Assembly (NCBI RefSeq): GCF_003464165.1
Contig: NZ_QSEK01000004.1
Location: 42,169 to 106,168 of the forward strand
DNA: 64,000 nt
Direction: 5' to 3'
From: Eubacterium sp. AM49-13BH
GTDB taxonomy: Bacteria > Bacillota > Clostridia > Lachnospirales > Lachnospiraceae
In this document: positions 1-7,481 of the stretch, piece by piece
How the letters are laid out: every line of letters begins with the position of its first letter
How positions within the stretch are numbered: position 1 is the first letter of the stretch
Made by a program: the position numbers and the translations under genes
Notes under the pieces: model-generated
What the model saw: only the letters and a program-made list of their open reading frames with translations
What the model was told of the DNA's origin: nothing
Database searches by the model: none

Positions 1-342
1 CAGCCTGTGGACCAGTTTTCGCATACGGAGCATGTGGAGACGGTTGTTCTTTTGTCCCAACAAAAACCAGATGACACGATAGAGATCGACTTAGACTTAG
101 ATGAGCTGGATGCAACCAGTGCAGAGACGAAAGCGACCTATCAGGAAATCAAAGATTATGTGCTGAAAGAATTTGGCTTGAAGGTTTCAAATTTATATAT
201 TTCTCAAATCAAAAGGAAATGTGGAATTGAAGTAGGAGAGAACTATAATCTGCCAAAGACAGAAAATCCAAAAGTGCCACAGTGTCCGAAAGAGAAAGAA
301 GATGCTATCAAGGCTGCCCTGAAATATTTTGCGATGATTTAA
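1..342 (+). CDS. rlmD: 23S rRNA (uracil-5-)-methyltransferase, RlmD/RumA family, 3' end only
   Basis: The frame is open to base 1, so this is a C-terminal fragment and the GTG at 7 is internal. The opening residues (QPVDQFSHTEHVETVVLL) match the last strand of SAM-dependent TrmA/RlmD methyltransferases, which make 5-methyluridine in 23S rRNA. About 90 further residues follow, rich in Lys and Glu and including KVSNLYISQIKRKCG, an extension I associate with clostridial members of the family. The catalytic Cys and SAM-binding motifs lie outside the window. tnpV follows after 31 bp. rumA/rum genes are known ICE insertion hot spots in Firmicutes, so the mobile neighbourhood fits, but whether this copy is chromosomal or element-borne cannot be told here. 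Confidence 0.8.
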   Translation, partial: QPVDQFSHTEHVETVVLLSQQKPDDTIEIDLDLDELDATSAETKATYQEIKDYVLKEFGLKVSNLYISQIKRKCGIEVGENYNLPKTENPKVPQCPKEKEDAIKAALKYFAMI

Positions 343-373
343 GGATATCGCTGATTTCAAGGAGGAATAACAC

Positions 374-745
374 ATGAAAAGCACATTTGAAAAAATGGGT
401 GGAACCTACACACTGGGAGCAGACGGAATTTACTATCCGAATCTTGTCAGTACAGATGAAGAACCGCATTATGGAAAATATGGAATAATGCGGAAAACGT
501 ATCTGAAAGAGCATTGTCCGGCAATGTATTCACTGTATATGTTGGAAGACAGACTGGTGGAACATCTGAATCTTGTGGATGATGAAGCGCAGGAGAGAAT
601 GGAAGTTCTGGTGCATCAGATGATGGAGAGGCAGGGCATTACGGAAGAAATGAAAGCTCGTGACCAGATGGAATGGGTTAGGGCGGTAAATGGTATTCGT
701 AATATGGCAGAAGAGATTGTGTTAAAAGAATTGATTTACAGGTAA
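374..745 (+). CDS. tnpV: TnpV family transposon-encoded protein
   Basis: This 123-residue protein starts KSTFEKMGGTYTLGADGIYYPNL, the hallmark opening of TnpV, and ends in a helical AEEIVLKELIYR tail. AGGAGG at 360-365 sits 8 bp before the ATG. TnpV proteins are carried by many clostridial transposons and ICEs next to recombination or mobilization genes; their biochemical role is not established. A homologue lies at 59064-59441 and a C-terminal remnant at 1879-1935, so the family occurs three times in or beside mobile segments of this window. The gene ends just before a strong hairpin and appears complete. Confidence 0.85.
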   Translation: MKSTFEKMGGTYTLGADGIYYPNLVSTDEEPHYGKYGIMRKTYLKEHCPAMYSLYMLEDRLVEHLNLVDDEAQERMEVLVHQMMERQGITEEMKARDQMEWVRAVNGIRNMAEEIVLKELIYR

Positions 746-751
746 ATAAAG

Positions 752-790
752 AGCTGAACAGGTAGGAAGAAAACTCCTATTTGTTCAGCT
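752..790 (+). terminator. Hairpin terminator after tnpV
   Basis: A 16-bp imperfect inverted repeat (752-767 and 775-790, paired with G-U wobbles) begins 7 bp after the tnpV stop. The downstream T content is modest, so termination efficiency is uncertain. Confidence 0.6.
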
Positions 791-1067
791 TCTGCATTTG
801 TAAGGGTTCAAAGAAGAATCAAATTACAATTCCATATCAGGTGACCATTTCTAAGTTCCGGAAGGTTGTTTTTTTCTGCCATGGTTATAAGTTACACAGA
901 TTTAATTACTTCATAGTATGGCTTAAAAAATATCCGAATATAACTTCACAGAAATAATTATAATGGGGAGATTATTTGATATATTTGTGCTAATATTCTG
1001 CAATTCTACTGCTAGTCGATTGATTTATGCGTACTCCCATTATAATATGTGTGCAGGAGGTGGATGT
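791..1067. other. Intergenic leader of the XRE regulator
   Basis: No supported gene. A -10-like TATAAT at 1041-1046 with a weak TTGATT at 1020-1025 (15-bp spacer) precedes the ribosome binding site of the regulator at 1068. An in-frame ATG at 963 exists but has no ribosome binding site and would add 35 atypical residues, so I reject it as the start. Confidence 0.4.
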
Positions 1068-1832
1068 ATGTATCAAATTAGTAATGAAAAATTCGGTTTA
1101 TTTGTAACCGAATTAAGAAAGAAAAAGAATTTAACTCAAAAGGATTTGGCTGAAAAATTATATGTATCAGATAAAACGGTCAGCAAATGGGAACGTGGTC
1201 TTAGTATGCCTAATGTCGTATTACTCATACCAATAGCTGATATATTAGATGTTACCGTTACAGAATTGTTACGTGGAGAAAAAATAGATACACAGAAAAA
1301 TATTGATACAAAAGAAGTCGAGGAATTGGTAGTAGGCTCTCTCGATATGGCTGTTAGGAATTCTATTCATCAGCATAGAAAAAACTGGATATTAGCATAT
1401 TTGCTATGCTTTTTAATATCTATTACAGAAATTATTATGTTAGTCGTATCTGGGAATTCAATAGCTGAGATGAAAGATGATATATTGCTGGTTACAGGGT
1501 TAATGCTTTTATTTGGTGCATGGTTTTGTTTCTTTGCCAAAGACATATTACCAACATATTATGATGCAAACAAGATAAATTATGTTTCACAAGGAATTTT
1601 TAGAATACATCTAGTTGGTTTATCCTTTAACAACGGAAATTGGATGTACATCTGTACAACTTTAAAAATTTGGACACTTGCAACGGTTGTTCTATATCCT
1701 CTTGCAGGTATTATAATAATCAATTGTCTCAATATAGCTTTATGGGATATTTTAAGTAAAATTTTCTTAATTATGATATTAGGTGGTATGGTAGTTTCGA
1801 TTTACATTATCGGGAAAAATACGAATAATTAA
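1068..1832 (+). CDS. XRE-family transcriptional regulator with C-terminal membrane domain
   Basis: The start at 1068 is set by CAGGAGG at 1054-1060 with 7-bp spacing. Residues about 5-65 form a Cro/C1 helix-turn-helix (FVTELRKKKNLTQKDLAEKL, then SDKTVSKWERG), followed by a short linker ending near TELLRGEKID. From about residue 105 the chain is strongly hydrophobic, with four predicted membrane segments. This HTH-plus-membrane architecture is common in Firmicutes; the membrane part may sense envelope state or tether the regulator. No obvious target is adjacent; yjdF follows after 430 bp. Base composition is more AT-rich than the flanking relaxase module, suggesting a separate origin within the element. 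Confidence 0.8.
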   Translation: MYQISNEKFGLFVTELRKKKNLTQKDLAEKLYVSDKTVSKWERGLSMPNVVLLIPIADILDVTVTELLRGEKIDTQKNIDTKEVEELVVGSLDMAVRNSIHQHRKNWILAYLLCFLISITEIIMLVVSGNSIAEMKDDILLVTGLMLLFGAWFCFFAKDILPTYYDANKINYVSQGIFRIHLVGLSFNNGNWMYICTTLKIWTLATVVLYPLAGIIIINCLNIALWDILSKIFLIMILGGMVVSIYIIGKNTNN

Positions 1833-1878
1833 ATTACCTGTTATCGTTGTGGATATTACTAATTTACAACATTCTTCA

Positions 1879-1935
1879 TGGGAAATAAGAAATGATGCAG
1901 AAGAGATTGTGTTAAGCGAATTAGCATACATTTAG
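1879..1935 (+). pseudogene. Remnant of a tnpV C-terminus
   Basis: The frame reads IRNDAEEIVLSELAYI followed by TAG, closely matching the end of the intact TnpV at 374-745 (IRNMAEEIVLKELIYR). There is no start codon or N-terminal half. This is a relic of a second tnpV copy, probably left by recombination or by insertion of the XRE gene between two copies. Confidence 0.6.
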
Positions 1936-1943
1936 AACGTGGA

Positions 1944-1965
1944 AAGCTCCTTCGGGAGCTTTTTT
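1944..1965 (+). terminator. Rho-independent terminator
   Basis: AAGCTCC-TTCG-GGAGCTT, a perfect 7-bp stem with a stable TTCG loop, is followed by a T run. It lies directly behind the tnpV remnant, where a terminator would be expected for a full-length copy. Confidence 0.75.
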
Positions 1966-2119
1966 CTGGTTTTTGCTGGGTATCAAGAAAGTATATAGAA
2001 AATGCATTAATCATATGGTATGATTTGAACAGAAGATAGAATCTTAGGAAGCAAGAAGATTTTTGAGGAATGTAACTTAGAAGTTATAGAATTAAGTTAA
2101 TCGTGCCATATGGCTTGAT

Positions 2120-2235
2120 TATAAACGCAAAGATAAAAACGCAACGTACATCTTTGATGTGCCAGAGCCGGTAGGTAGCCCGGCCGTCCTATATAAATAG
2201 GGTAAGTAACCTGCCCCTCCGGGTTGTCCATTCTT
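2120..2235 (+). ncRNA. Candidate yjdF-motif riboswitch leader
   Basis: The 140 bp before yjdF hold several short helices in series: ACATC/GATGT (2148-2160), GCCGG/CCGGC (about 2167-2185), CCTAT/ATAGG (about 2188-2201) and AACC/GGGTT (about 2208-2225). The yjdF RNA motif, an aza-aromatic/NAD+-sensing riboswitch class, normally sits exactly here ahead of YjdF genes in Firmicutes. I infer membership from gene context and structure; I cannot align it to the covariance model. Confidence 0.55.
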
Positions 2236-2263
2236 TGTTCAATCAATTTTAGGAGGGATTCTT

Positions 2264-2680
2264 ATGGACAAAGTAAATGGAAAGCTGACAGTATTTTTTG
2301 AAGAGCCGTTTTGGGTGGGAATCTTTGAACGCATCGAAGATGGTAAACTATCTGTGGCAAAGGTAACATTTGGTGCAGAGCCAAAAGATTATGAAGTACA
2401 GGAATATATTCAAAAGTGCTATTTCAGTTTGAAATTCAGTTCGGTTGTTGAAACTGTTGTAAAGGATATCAAAAGAAATCCGAAACGGATGCAGCGGGAA
2501 GTAAAGAAACAGATGCTGGAAATAGGCATTGGTACAAAATCGCAACAGGCGTTGAAATTACAGCAGGAACAGAACAAGCAGGAACGCAAAGAGAAAAGAC
2601 GCAAGAAAAAAGAGGCAGAAGAGCAGCGAATGTTTGAACTGAAACAGCGAAAGAAAAGAGAAAAGCATAAGGGACATTAA
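2264..2680 (+). CDS. yjdF: YjdF family protein (DUF2992)
   Basis: A 138-residue protein beginning KLTVFFEEPFWVGIFERI and continuing VAKVTFGAEPKDYEVQEYI, the conserved core of YjdF/DUF2992 over residues 5-70. Residues 90-138 are an almost uninterrupted Lys/Arg/Glu/Gln-rich helix, typical of the family and suggestive of nucleic-acid or ribosome contact. AGGAGGG precedes the ATG. The function is unknown; the family is recognised mainly through its riboswitch leader, which seems present upstream. A small AAGGGA/TCCCTT hairpin overlaps the stop codon. Confidence 0.85.
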   Translation: MDKVNGKLTVFFEEPFWVGIFERIEDGKLSVAKVTFGAEPKDYEVQEYIQKCYFSLKFSSVVETVVKDIKRNPKRMQREVKKQMLEIGIGTKSQQALKLQQEQNKQERKEKRRKKKEAEEQRMFELKQRKKREKHKGH

Positions 2681-2741
2681 AGTCCCTTGGCCTTTTACTC
2701 AAATCGAAAAGTGTTGAATAAAGCTTTCGGGAGGTGTTTCT

Positions 2742-3122
2742 ATGAAGAAAAAAGTACTTGCAATTATGTTAGTCGCCATGTCAATCATGTTGATTTCAGC
2801 GTGCGGAAAAAAAGAAAAATTGTACGAAATTCCTGATTTATCGCAGTATAAGACAGATTATGTAGGAGATTCTTCAAATGTTATAAATATTGTAAGCGGT
2901 CAAGAGTATCCAGAGGGATACTCATATGACAGTATAGAGATACAGTCTGAAACAGAGCCTTATGGATTAACAGTTTTTCTAAAAGATGAGCCGTCGGCAG
3001 TCAAACTTGAAGATCAATTGCAGGTTAATGCAGATATGACATTTGACTTGATTGGTAATTTGGGAACAATTGATTATAAAACAGCAGATAGCAAAGAAAT
3101 TATTGCATCATATGAACGGTGA
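2742..3122 (+). CDS. Lipoprotein, DUF4825 family
   Basis: The N-terminus is a type II signal peptide: MKKKV, a hydrophobic core, then a lipobox ending ISAC with the lipidated Cys at residue 21. The mature part reads YKTDYVGDSSNVINIV, the signature opening of DUF4825, and is about 105 residues long. The protein should sit on the outer face of the membrane. GGGAGGTG precedes the ATG. DUF4825 domains often follow M56 or anti-sigma-like proteins; none is here, and the function is unknown. Confidence 0.75.
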   Translation: MKKKVLAIMLVAMSIMLISACGKKEKLYEIPDLSQYKTDYVGDSSNVINIVSGQEYPEGYSYDSIEIQSETEPYGLTVFLKDEPSAVKLEDQLQVNADMTFDLIGNLGTIDYKTADSKEIIASYER

Positions 3123-3165
3123 TATATTTTTAGTCAACTTTTAGACAATTTGAAGAACGGAATAT

Positions 3166-3204
3166 AAAAAGGCGTATGGAAGTTTTAAATCCATACGCTT
3201 TTTT
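3166..3204. terminator. Bidirectional terminator
   Basis: A GGCGTATGGA (3171-3180) / TCCATACGC (3190-3198) stem is flanked by an A run on the left and a T run on the right. It can end the lipoprotein transcript on + and the relaxase transcript on -, which converge here. Confidence 0.8.
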
Positions 3205-3253
3205 GAAAAAAACTCATTTTTGAACAAGAGATTTGTAAGAACATATTATCTAT

Positions 3254-4126
3254 TCAAAGACGGTTACAATTCCATATCATGTGATTTTTTCTTAGATTGA
3301 GCAGCTGATTTCGCCGTATTTCCCGTTTCCTCTGATATTTCAGTTCCCATGCACGATGGGAGAAGACATCAGGATCTTCCACATTGAGATAATCCACCTC
3401 ATTGGCTGCAATATCACGACGGTGATAGTCATAATATTTACCGAAAGTACCTTTAAGCTGTTCGATCAGCTTATCCCGAAAATCAGGACGTATCTGGATT
3501 CTGGTGTCCAGCAATTCTGTGTATTGTTCTGGATCAGGACGAAATTTTTCTTCCCGGAAAGCAACGGCGTCTTTTTCAAGCTGTTTTTTAAGGGAGATGT
3601 CCTGAGAATCAAGAATATCAAGATTGTTATTCATCTGGTCATATTTCTTGGATAGATTCATCATATCTTTATCAGTAGAGCATTGTGCCTGGAAGATTAG
3701 CTGCTCTTTCCTTGATTTCAGTTCTTCAATTTCTTCGGTAACAGTTGTAAGCTGCTGATTCAATTTTATATGCTGGATGGGATTCAAAATACTGGTTTTC
3801 TCTTTTTCTACATTCAGCTCTTTCCGTTCTGTAACTTTAGCTTTGAGTTTCTTTTTAACGGTGTTGTATTTATTCAGTATTGGATTAAAATGATTCATCC
3901 AATCATGAATTACTTCTTTTTGCATCTCATTATGAAGTAAATGATATTGTGTAAAGATCATATGATTTCGGATAGTTTCCATTGTTTCTGCAATTACAGG
4001 AATAGAATTTTTGACAGCTTGAGCCAGTTTCTCTACCTGAGCTTTTAATTCCCGGAGCATTTGGTTATCTGCACGAATCTGGCGGTTGATTTCACAGCGG
4101 TCAGCTATCATTCCTTTCTTTTCCAT
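3254..4126 (-). CDS. MobA/MobL relaxase, C-terminal part (after frameshift)
   Basis: This frame continues the relaxase encoded upstream at 4108-4971. The expected join HEGYIAQN-MEKKGMIADRCEINRQI is restored by adding one G in the GAGG run at about 4141-4146. The 290 residues are long charged helices with coiled-coil character, the usual C-terminal extension of MobA/MobL proteins beyond the catalytic domain. The ATG at 4126 is simply the internal Met of the family sequence and has no ribosome binding site of its own, so separate translation is unlikely. Confidence 0.8.
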   Translation of the reverse strand: MEKKGMIADRCEINRQIRADNQMLRELKAQVEKLAQAVKNSIPVIAETMETIRNHMIFTQYHLLHNEMQKEVIHDWMNHFNPILNKYNTVKKKLKAKVTERKELNVEKEKTSILNPIQHIKLNQQLTTVTEEIEELKSRKEQLIFQAQCSTDKDMMNLSKKYDQMNNNLDILDSQDISLKKQLEKDAVAFREEKFRPDPEQYTELLDTRIQIRPDFRDKLIEQLKGTFGKYYDYHRRDIAANEVDYLNVEDPDVFSHRAWELKYQRKREIRRNQLLNLRKNHMIWNCNRL

Positions 4127-4971
4127 GTTTTGAGCAATATAGCCTCGTGGATGGTCGGCTGTTCGGTGATTCCCTGATCTGCAAAGCTGCGGTGATCAAT
4201 GGATGCATTTATCTGATTGTGGGCAAGCATTTCATTTACAGTATCTGCCCAGTTTGCTCTCCAGATACAGAGTTGCTCATCACTGTTCCATTGTTCAGAA
4301 ATGGGATTCTGTCTGCCATAGCGGCTGCTTTTTGGATGCTTGTCGATGCGGTCATAGCCTTTTTCCTGTGCGACAGATGCGGTCATATAAACTTTCTTTT
4401 TCCCAACTTTATATCTGTATTGCTTTTCCCAGCCATCTTTTTGAGCAGCTTTGAATTCAGTAGCTGTAAATCCTTTTTCTTCTCCATTTTTTATGCAGAG
4501 ATATTCTTTTTCTGTTTTATACTGCCATGTTCCGTTTTCGTTCAGTGGACGGACGGTAAGCAGAATGTGTGCATGAGGATTGTGTCCATCCGTATCGTGA
4601 ATAGCAAAGTCAGCGCACATGCCCATATCTACAAAGTTCTTTTGAATAAAATCTTTTAGAAGAGAAATATTACTGTCCTTATCTAATTCAACGGGAAGTG
4701 CGACAACAAATTCCCTTGCCAGTCGGCTGTCTTTTGTTTTTTCTGCAGCTTCCACAGCATTCCAGAGTTGTTCACGGTCTTTCCATTCTGGTGAAGCCAT
4801 CGGTGGAAGCAATACTTCCTGATAAATGAGTCCATGCTTTCTGGTGTAATCATGCTGGATGCCATCGTAATCATTGTACATCCGGCTGCAGCTCATATAA
4901 GCAGAAGCTGCGACAGCGGAACGTCCGGAACCACGGCTGACAACTTTGGCTTGCATATGATAAATTGCCAT
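4108..4971 (-). CDS. mobA: MobA/MobL family relaxase, catalytic N-terminal part (frameshifted gene 3254-4971)
   Basis: Residues 1-30 (AIYHMQAKVVSRGSGRSAVAASAYMS) form the MobA/MobL motif with the nicking region, and HNPHAHILLTVRPL carries the HUH metal-binding histidines. The enzyme nicks one strand at oriT, stays on the 5' end and leads transfer; an IncQ-like nic sequence lies just upstream at 5047-5090. I place the start at the ATG at 4971, because AAAGGAGG is spaced correctly for it and not for the GTG 9 bp earlier. The frame ends early after QPTIHEAILL; one missing G explains the break. With the base restored, the gene gives a relaxase of about 570 residues. Confidence 0.85.
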   Translation of the reverse strand: MAIYHMQAKVVSRGSGRSAVAASAYMSCSRMYNDYDGIQHDYTRKHGLIYQEVLLPPMASPEWKDREQLWNAVEAAEKTKDSRLAREFVVALPVELDKDSNISLLKDFIQKNFVDMGMCADFAIHDTDGHNPHAHILLTVRPLNENGTWQYKTEKEYLCIKNGEEKGFTATEFKAAQKDGWEKQYRYKVGKKKVYMTASVAQEKGYDRIDKHPKSSRYGRQNPISEQWNSDEQLCIWRANWADTVNEMLAHNQINASIDHRSFADQGITEQPTIHEAILLKTWKRKE

Positions 4972-5046
4972 ATCTGGCACCTCCTTTCGATGTTGCCTGC
5001 AACAGCGGAAAAGCCCTCGGCAGAGCGCACGAGCCCCGTAGGGGAT

Positions 5047-5090
5047 ACCACCGCCCGATTTATCGGGTGGTGAGTAAGTGCGCCCTTCGG
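5047..5090 (+). other. oriT: Origin of transfer, RSF1010/IncQ-like nic region
   Basis: A 9-bp inverted repeat CCGCCCGAT-TT-ATCGGGTGG (5051-5059 and 5062-5070, one G-U) is followed 4 bp later by TAAGTGCGCCCTT (5075-5087). That core is the IncQ/RSF1010 nic sequence, cut between G and C of TAAGTGCG/CCCT by MobA-type relaxases. The hairpin just 5' of nic is also the IncQ layout. The cognate relaxase starts about 75 bp away, reading leftward. Confidence 0.85.
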
Positions 5091-5107
5091 GAGTAGAACT
5101 TGTGCGT

Positions 5108-5329
5108 TTACATTCCTCGTAGCCGGATTATCAGCTCCCGTTTCAGGGAATCCAAATCCATTTCTTTAATATGGGGAACAATACTTTCCAAAATGGCTCC
5201 TTCCTGGACTAATCGGTGTGTTCTGGCATCACGTTCTTTTTTGCGATTTCTTGCTTCGGCTTCTTCTTGGCGGTGTCTTGCCTGTAAAAGTGCTTTTTCT
5301 TCCGGTGTCATGATTTTTTTATCTGCCAT
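5108..5329 (-). CDS. DUF3847 family small protein
   Basis: A 73-residue basic, helical protein starting MADKKIMTPEEKALLQ and ending LKRELIIRLRG. The central KKERDARTHRLVQEGAILESI resembles the DUF3847 core, often encoded next to MobA/MobL relaxases on clostridial elements. The ATG at 5329 is chosen because AAAGGAGG is 8 bp upstream; the GTG three codons earlier overlaps that site. The position beside oriT suggests a relaxosome accessory DNA-binding role, which is inference. Confidence 0.7.
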   Translation of the reverse strand: MADKKIMTPEEKALLQARHRQEEAEARNRKKERDARTHRLVQEGAILESIVPHIKEMDLDSLKRELIIRLRGM

Positions 5330-5347
5330 ATCTGGCACCTCCTTTTT

Positions 5348-5467
5348 ATGCCCGTATCCGGGCAGTATTGGTTTTAAAATCTTATGGTTTGGTACTATAG
5401 TTTCGGATAACTGACAGTGGCATGTTTCTGGTGATAAATAAGGAAAGAAAGTAGTACCACTGTCAGT
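5348..5467. repeat. Nested inverted repeats between DUF3847 and the helicase loader
   Basis: TGCCCG-TATC-CGGGCA forms a small hairpin at about 5347-5362. A perfect 11-bp inverted repeat ACTGACAGTGG (5410-5420) / CCACTGTCAGT (5457-5467) brackets 36 bp. A further TGGTACTA/TAGTACCA pair lies just outside on the left and inside on the right. No gene is seen here. It may be an operator or origin-associated site. Confidence 0.5.
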
Positions 5468-5499
5468 GAAGAATAATTATCGTGTTATGCTTCTTTGCT

Positions 5500-6357
5500 T
5501 CAGTTCTGGTTCGGAGCATGATTGTTTAACAGAATTCTTTTTGCCTGTTTTAAATTAGCTGTTGCATTGTCCTGACGAATATTCCGGTTATTGATACGGA
5601 CAGGAATACATCTCTCCAGAATACGGTCATAAATTCGTTTGTGTGCGATATCAGCGGCGTTATTCAGCTCTGATAAAGTGAGATTGGTCGTTATGATCAG
5701 GGGCTTTTTACTGCGGTAACGACTGTCGATCACATTGAATACCTGTTCCAGTGCAAAGTCAGAGTTCCGCTCAATTCCGAGATCATCAATAATCAGAAGA
5801 CTGTAGCGGTTTAAGCTGTTGATGAACTGGTTTCTGTCTTCAAAATGCATTCCGGTAAGGGTATTTAGAATTCGGGAAAAGTTGGTCATCAGTACAGGAA
5901 CGCCTTTTTCCAGAAGGGCATTGGCAATGCAGCCTGCAAAAAAAGATTTTCCAGTACCGACATCACCCCAGATGAGAAGTCCGGAAGCATTTGCTCTCAT
6001 CTCTTCCCAGTTGCTTACATAATTGTGTGCCAGTTTTATTTCCGGATTGATGCCGTTATCCCTGGCAAAAGTGTAGTCATAGAGTGCTTTGTCCTGTAAG
6101 CCGCTGGTTTTAAGATGCTCTATTTCCATTTGTTTTTCATGAAGTTTTCTCTGGGCTTCTTCCTGCTCAAAGATTTCCTGCTGGCATTTACAGCGGATGG
6201 AAGGAATAAGAACCTTTCCCTGTAATTCATGCCTGCATTGCCTTGGCGTATTGCATTTGGAACAGTAGATCAGGTGGTCTGTTTCGTTAAAATATTCATC
6301 AGACTGAAGCTCTCTGTTTGGGGTTATAGCTGTTGGTTTTTCTATAAATTTTGTCAT
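5500..6357 (-). CDS. DnaC/IstB-like ATP-binding helicase loader
   Basis: Residues about 30-60 hold a cysteine cluster (YCSKCNTPRQCRH, then CKCQQE) resembling a zinc-binding N-terminal domain. An AAA+ core follows, with Walker A GDVGTGKS and Walker B LLIIDDLG, then the ITTNLTLSEL sensor and a DRILERC arginine-finger region, as in DnaC/DnaI loaders. It would load a replicative helicase at the element's origin. The start overlaps the stop of the replication initiator upstream by 4 bp, so the two are translationally coupled. Confidence 0.85.
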   Translation of the reverse strand: MTKFIEKPTAITPNRELQSDEYFNETDHLIYCSKCNTPRQCRHELQGKVLIPSIRCKCQQEIFEQEEAQRKLHEKQMEIEHLKTSGLQDKALYDYTFARDNGINPEIKLAHNYVSNWEEMRANASGLLIWGDVGTGKSFFAGCIANALLEKGVPVLMTNFSRILNTLTGMHFEDRNQFINSLNRYSLLIIDDLGIERNSDFALEQVFNVIDSRYRSKKPLIITTNLTLSELNNAADIAHKRIYDRILERCIPVRINNRNIRQDNATANLKQAKRILLNNHAPNQN

Positions 6358-7070
6358 AATGTTTCGTATTCCTCACTTTCGTAATTTCGTTGTCGGGAAG
6401 CAGGATGATCCTGTCTTGCCCAACTGATGATGGTAGCTGCGTGGTTCTGATATTGCTTTCCGGTAGAAGCCATATAACCGGATAAGCGTTCAATATAATC
6501 CTTCCAGTCAGGGATTGTCTGCCGGATATCTTCAAGCTCTTTTTCTGACAGAAAAACATTTTGAAATTTTCCATAGGGTGAGAGTGGCTCCTTACTCCCT
6601 CTTATTGCTAAATTGTTCTTTTTTATCTCTTTCTTACTACCAGACAGTTTTCTGTCTGTATCAGGGAAAGAATCCTGTCTGTCAATAGGACAGTTTTTTG
6701 TCTGTCTTAGGGAAAGAAATCTGTCTGTATAGTGGATGGTTTCTTTTGGGAGTTTTACATAAATCCGATTGGGCTGTCCGGGACCCTGCCGTTTTCGGAA
6801 GATAAGCTCCTGTTTTTCCAGTACTGCCAGAGCAGTTTTAACCGTCATCTGGCTTTTGTGGAGAACTTCTGCCAGTGCTTCAATCGTAAAGTAAATGAAC
6901 ACATGACCGTCTGTATCTGACCACCCCTCATTTTTCTGGGAAAGCCTTGCCCGGTCGAGCAGGATAATATAAAGCATTTTGGCAGTTTCGTTTATTTCCA
7001 TGTCCAGAAGGAAACGGGGAAACATCATATAAGATGGCAGGTTGGTGTCTGCTGTCAGAAAGTCAGTCAT
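6354..7070 (-). CDS. repA: Replication initiator protein A, N-terminal RepA_N-type domain
   Basis: A 238-residue protein opening TDFLTADTNLPSYMMFPRFLLDMEINETAKMLYIILLDR, the start of the RepA_N-type winged-helix initiators of Firmicute plasmids. A second wHTH follows (ALAEVLHKSQMTVKTALAVLEKQELI). The C-terminal part (WKDYIERLSGYMASTGKQYQNHAATIISWARQD) resembles the DnaD-like tail that contacts the replication machinery. The ATG at 7070 has GGAGG 7 bp upstream; an earlier in-frame ATG at 7088 lacks one. With the loader and ParMR this gives the element plasmid-like replication. Confidence 0.85.
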   Translation of the reverse strand: MTDFLTADTNLPSYMMFPRFLLDMEINETAKMLYIILLDRARLSQKNEGWSDTDGHVFIYFTIEALAEVLHKSQMTVKTALAVLEKQELIFRKRQGPGQPNRIYVKLPKETIHYTDRFLSLRQTKNCPIDRQDSFPDTDRKLSGSKKEIKKNNLAIRGSKEPLSPYGKFQNVFLSEKELEDIRQTIPDWKDYIERLSGYMASTGKQYQNHAATIISWARQDHPASRQRNYESEEYETL

Positions 7071-7094
7071 GTGTTCACCTCCAATCAAAAGGGT

Positions 7095-7478
7095 TTATTC
7101 CCCAAGAAAATCCCAGTCTACATCACTATCTGGCTGTGAATTTTCAGGTGCTGGAAAGGATGCCCTGATTTGGGGCTCCCTTTGCGCCATGCCTGCAGTC
7201 AGTCCGGAAAGAAAAAGTGGCAATGCCTGTTTCAGACTGTTTTCCACTGCATCTACAATCTGTTTCACAAAAAGTTCTTCCCGTTCTCTTGTTTCCAGAT
7301 AAGGATCAGCCTGTGTGCGGTAGTAGCGGTCAAAATAATCTACCAGTGCAAGAGAGATTACCTGACTGTAAGATTTAAAATCCTGCCTGTCCATCGTCTG
7401 TAAATATTCCCAGGCTCTCCGTTGCTGTTCTTTGTCCAGATTAAAGCGCAGGTTTGTGTTGCGGATATTGTTCTGCAT
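7095..7478 (-). CDS. parR: ParR-like centromere-binding protein
   Basis: A 127-residue protein directly downstream of parM (3 bp gap). The N-terminus (NTNLRFNLDKEQQRRAWEYL) fits a ribbon-helix-helix DNA-binding region, followed by helices and an acidic C-terminal tail (PDSDVDWDFLGE) like those that dock on ParM filaments. The function is inferred mostly from order and size, because ParR sequences diverge quickly. It should bind repeats near the parM promoter; three 11-bp repeats at 8500-8532 are candidates. Confidence 0.65.
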   Translation of the reverse strand: MQNNIRNTNLRFNLDKEQQRRAWEYLQTMDRQDFKSYSQVISLALVDYFDRYYRTQADPYLETREREELFVKQIVDAVENSLKQALPLFLSGLTAGMAQREPQIRASFPAPENSQPDSDVDWDFLGE

Positions 7479-7481
7479 GGT

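Noticed and set aside
963..1067. Upstream extension of the XRE regulator
   Set aside because: No Shine-Dalgarno site, atypical residues, and an ideal site exists for the ATG at 1068.
4147..4659. Hydrophobic open frame antisense to the relaxase
   Set aside because: It is a shadow of the relaxase coding strand, with no start signal and unlikely composition.
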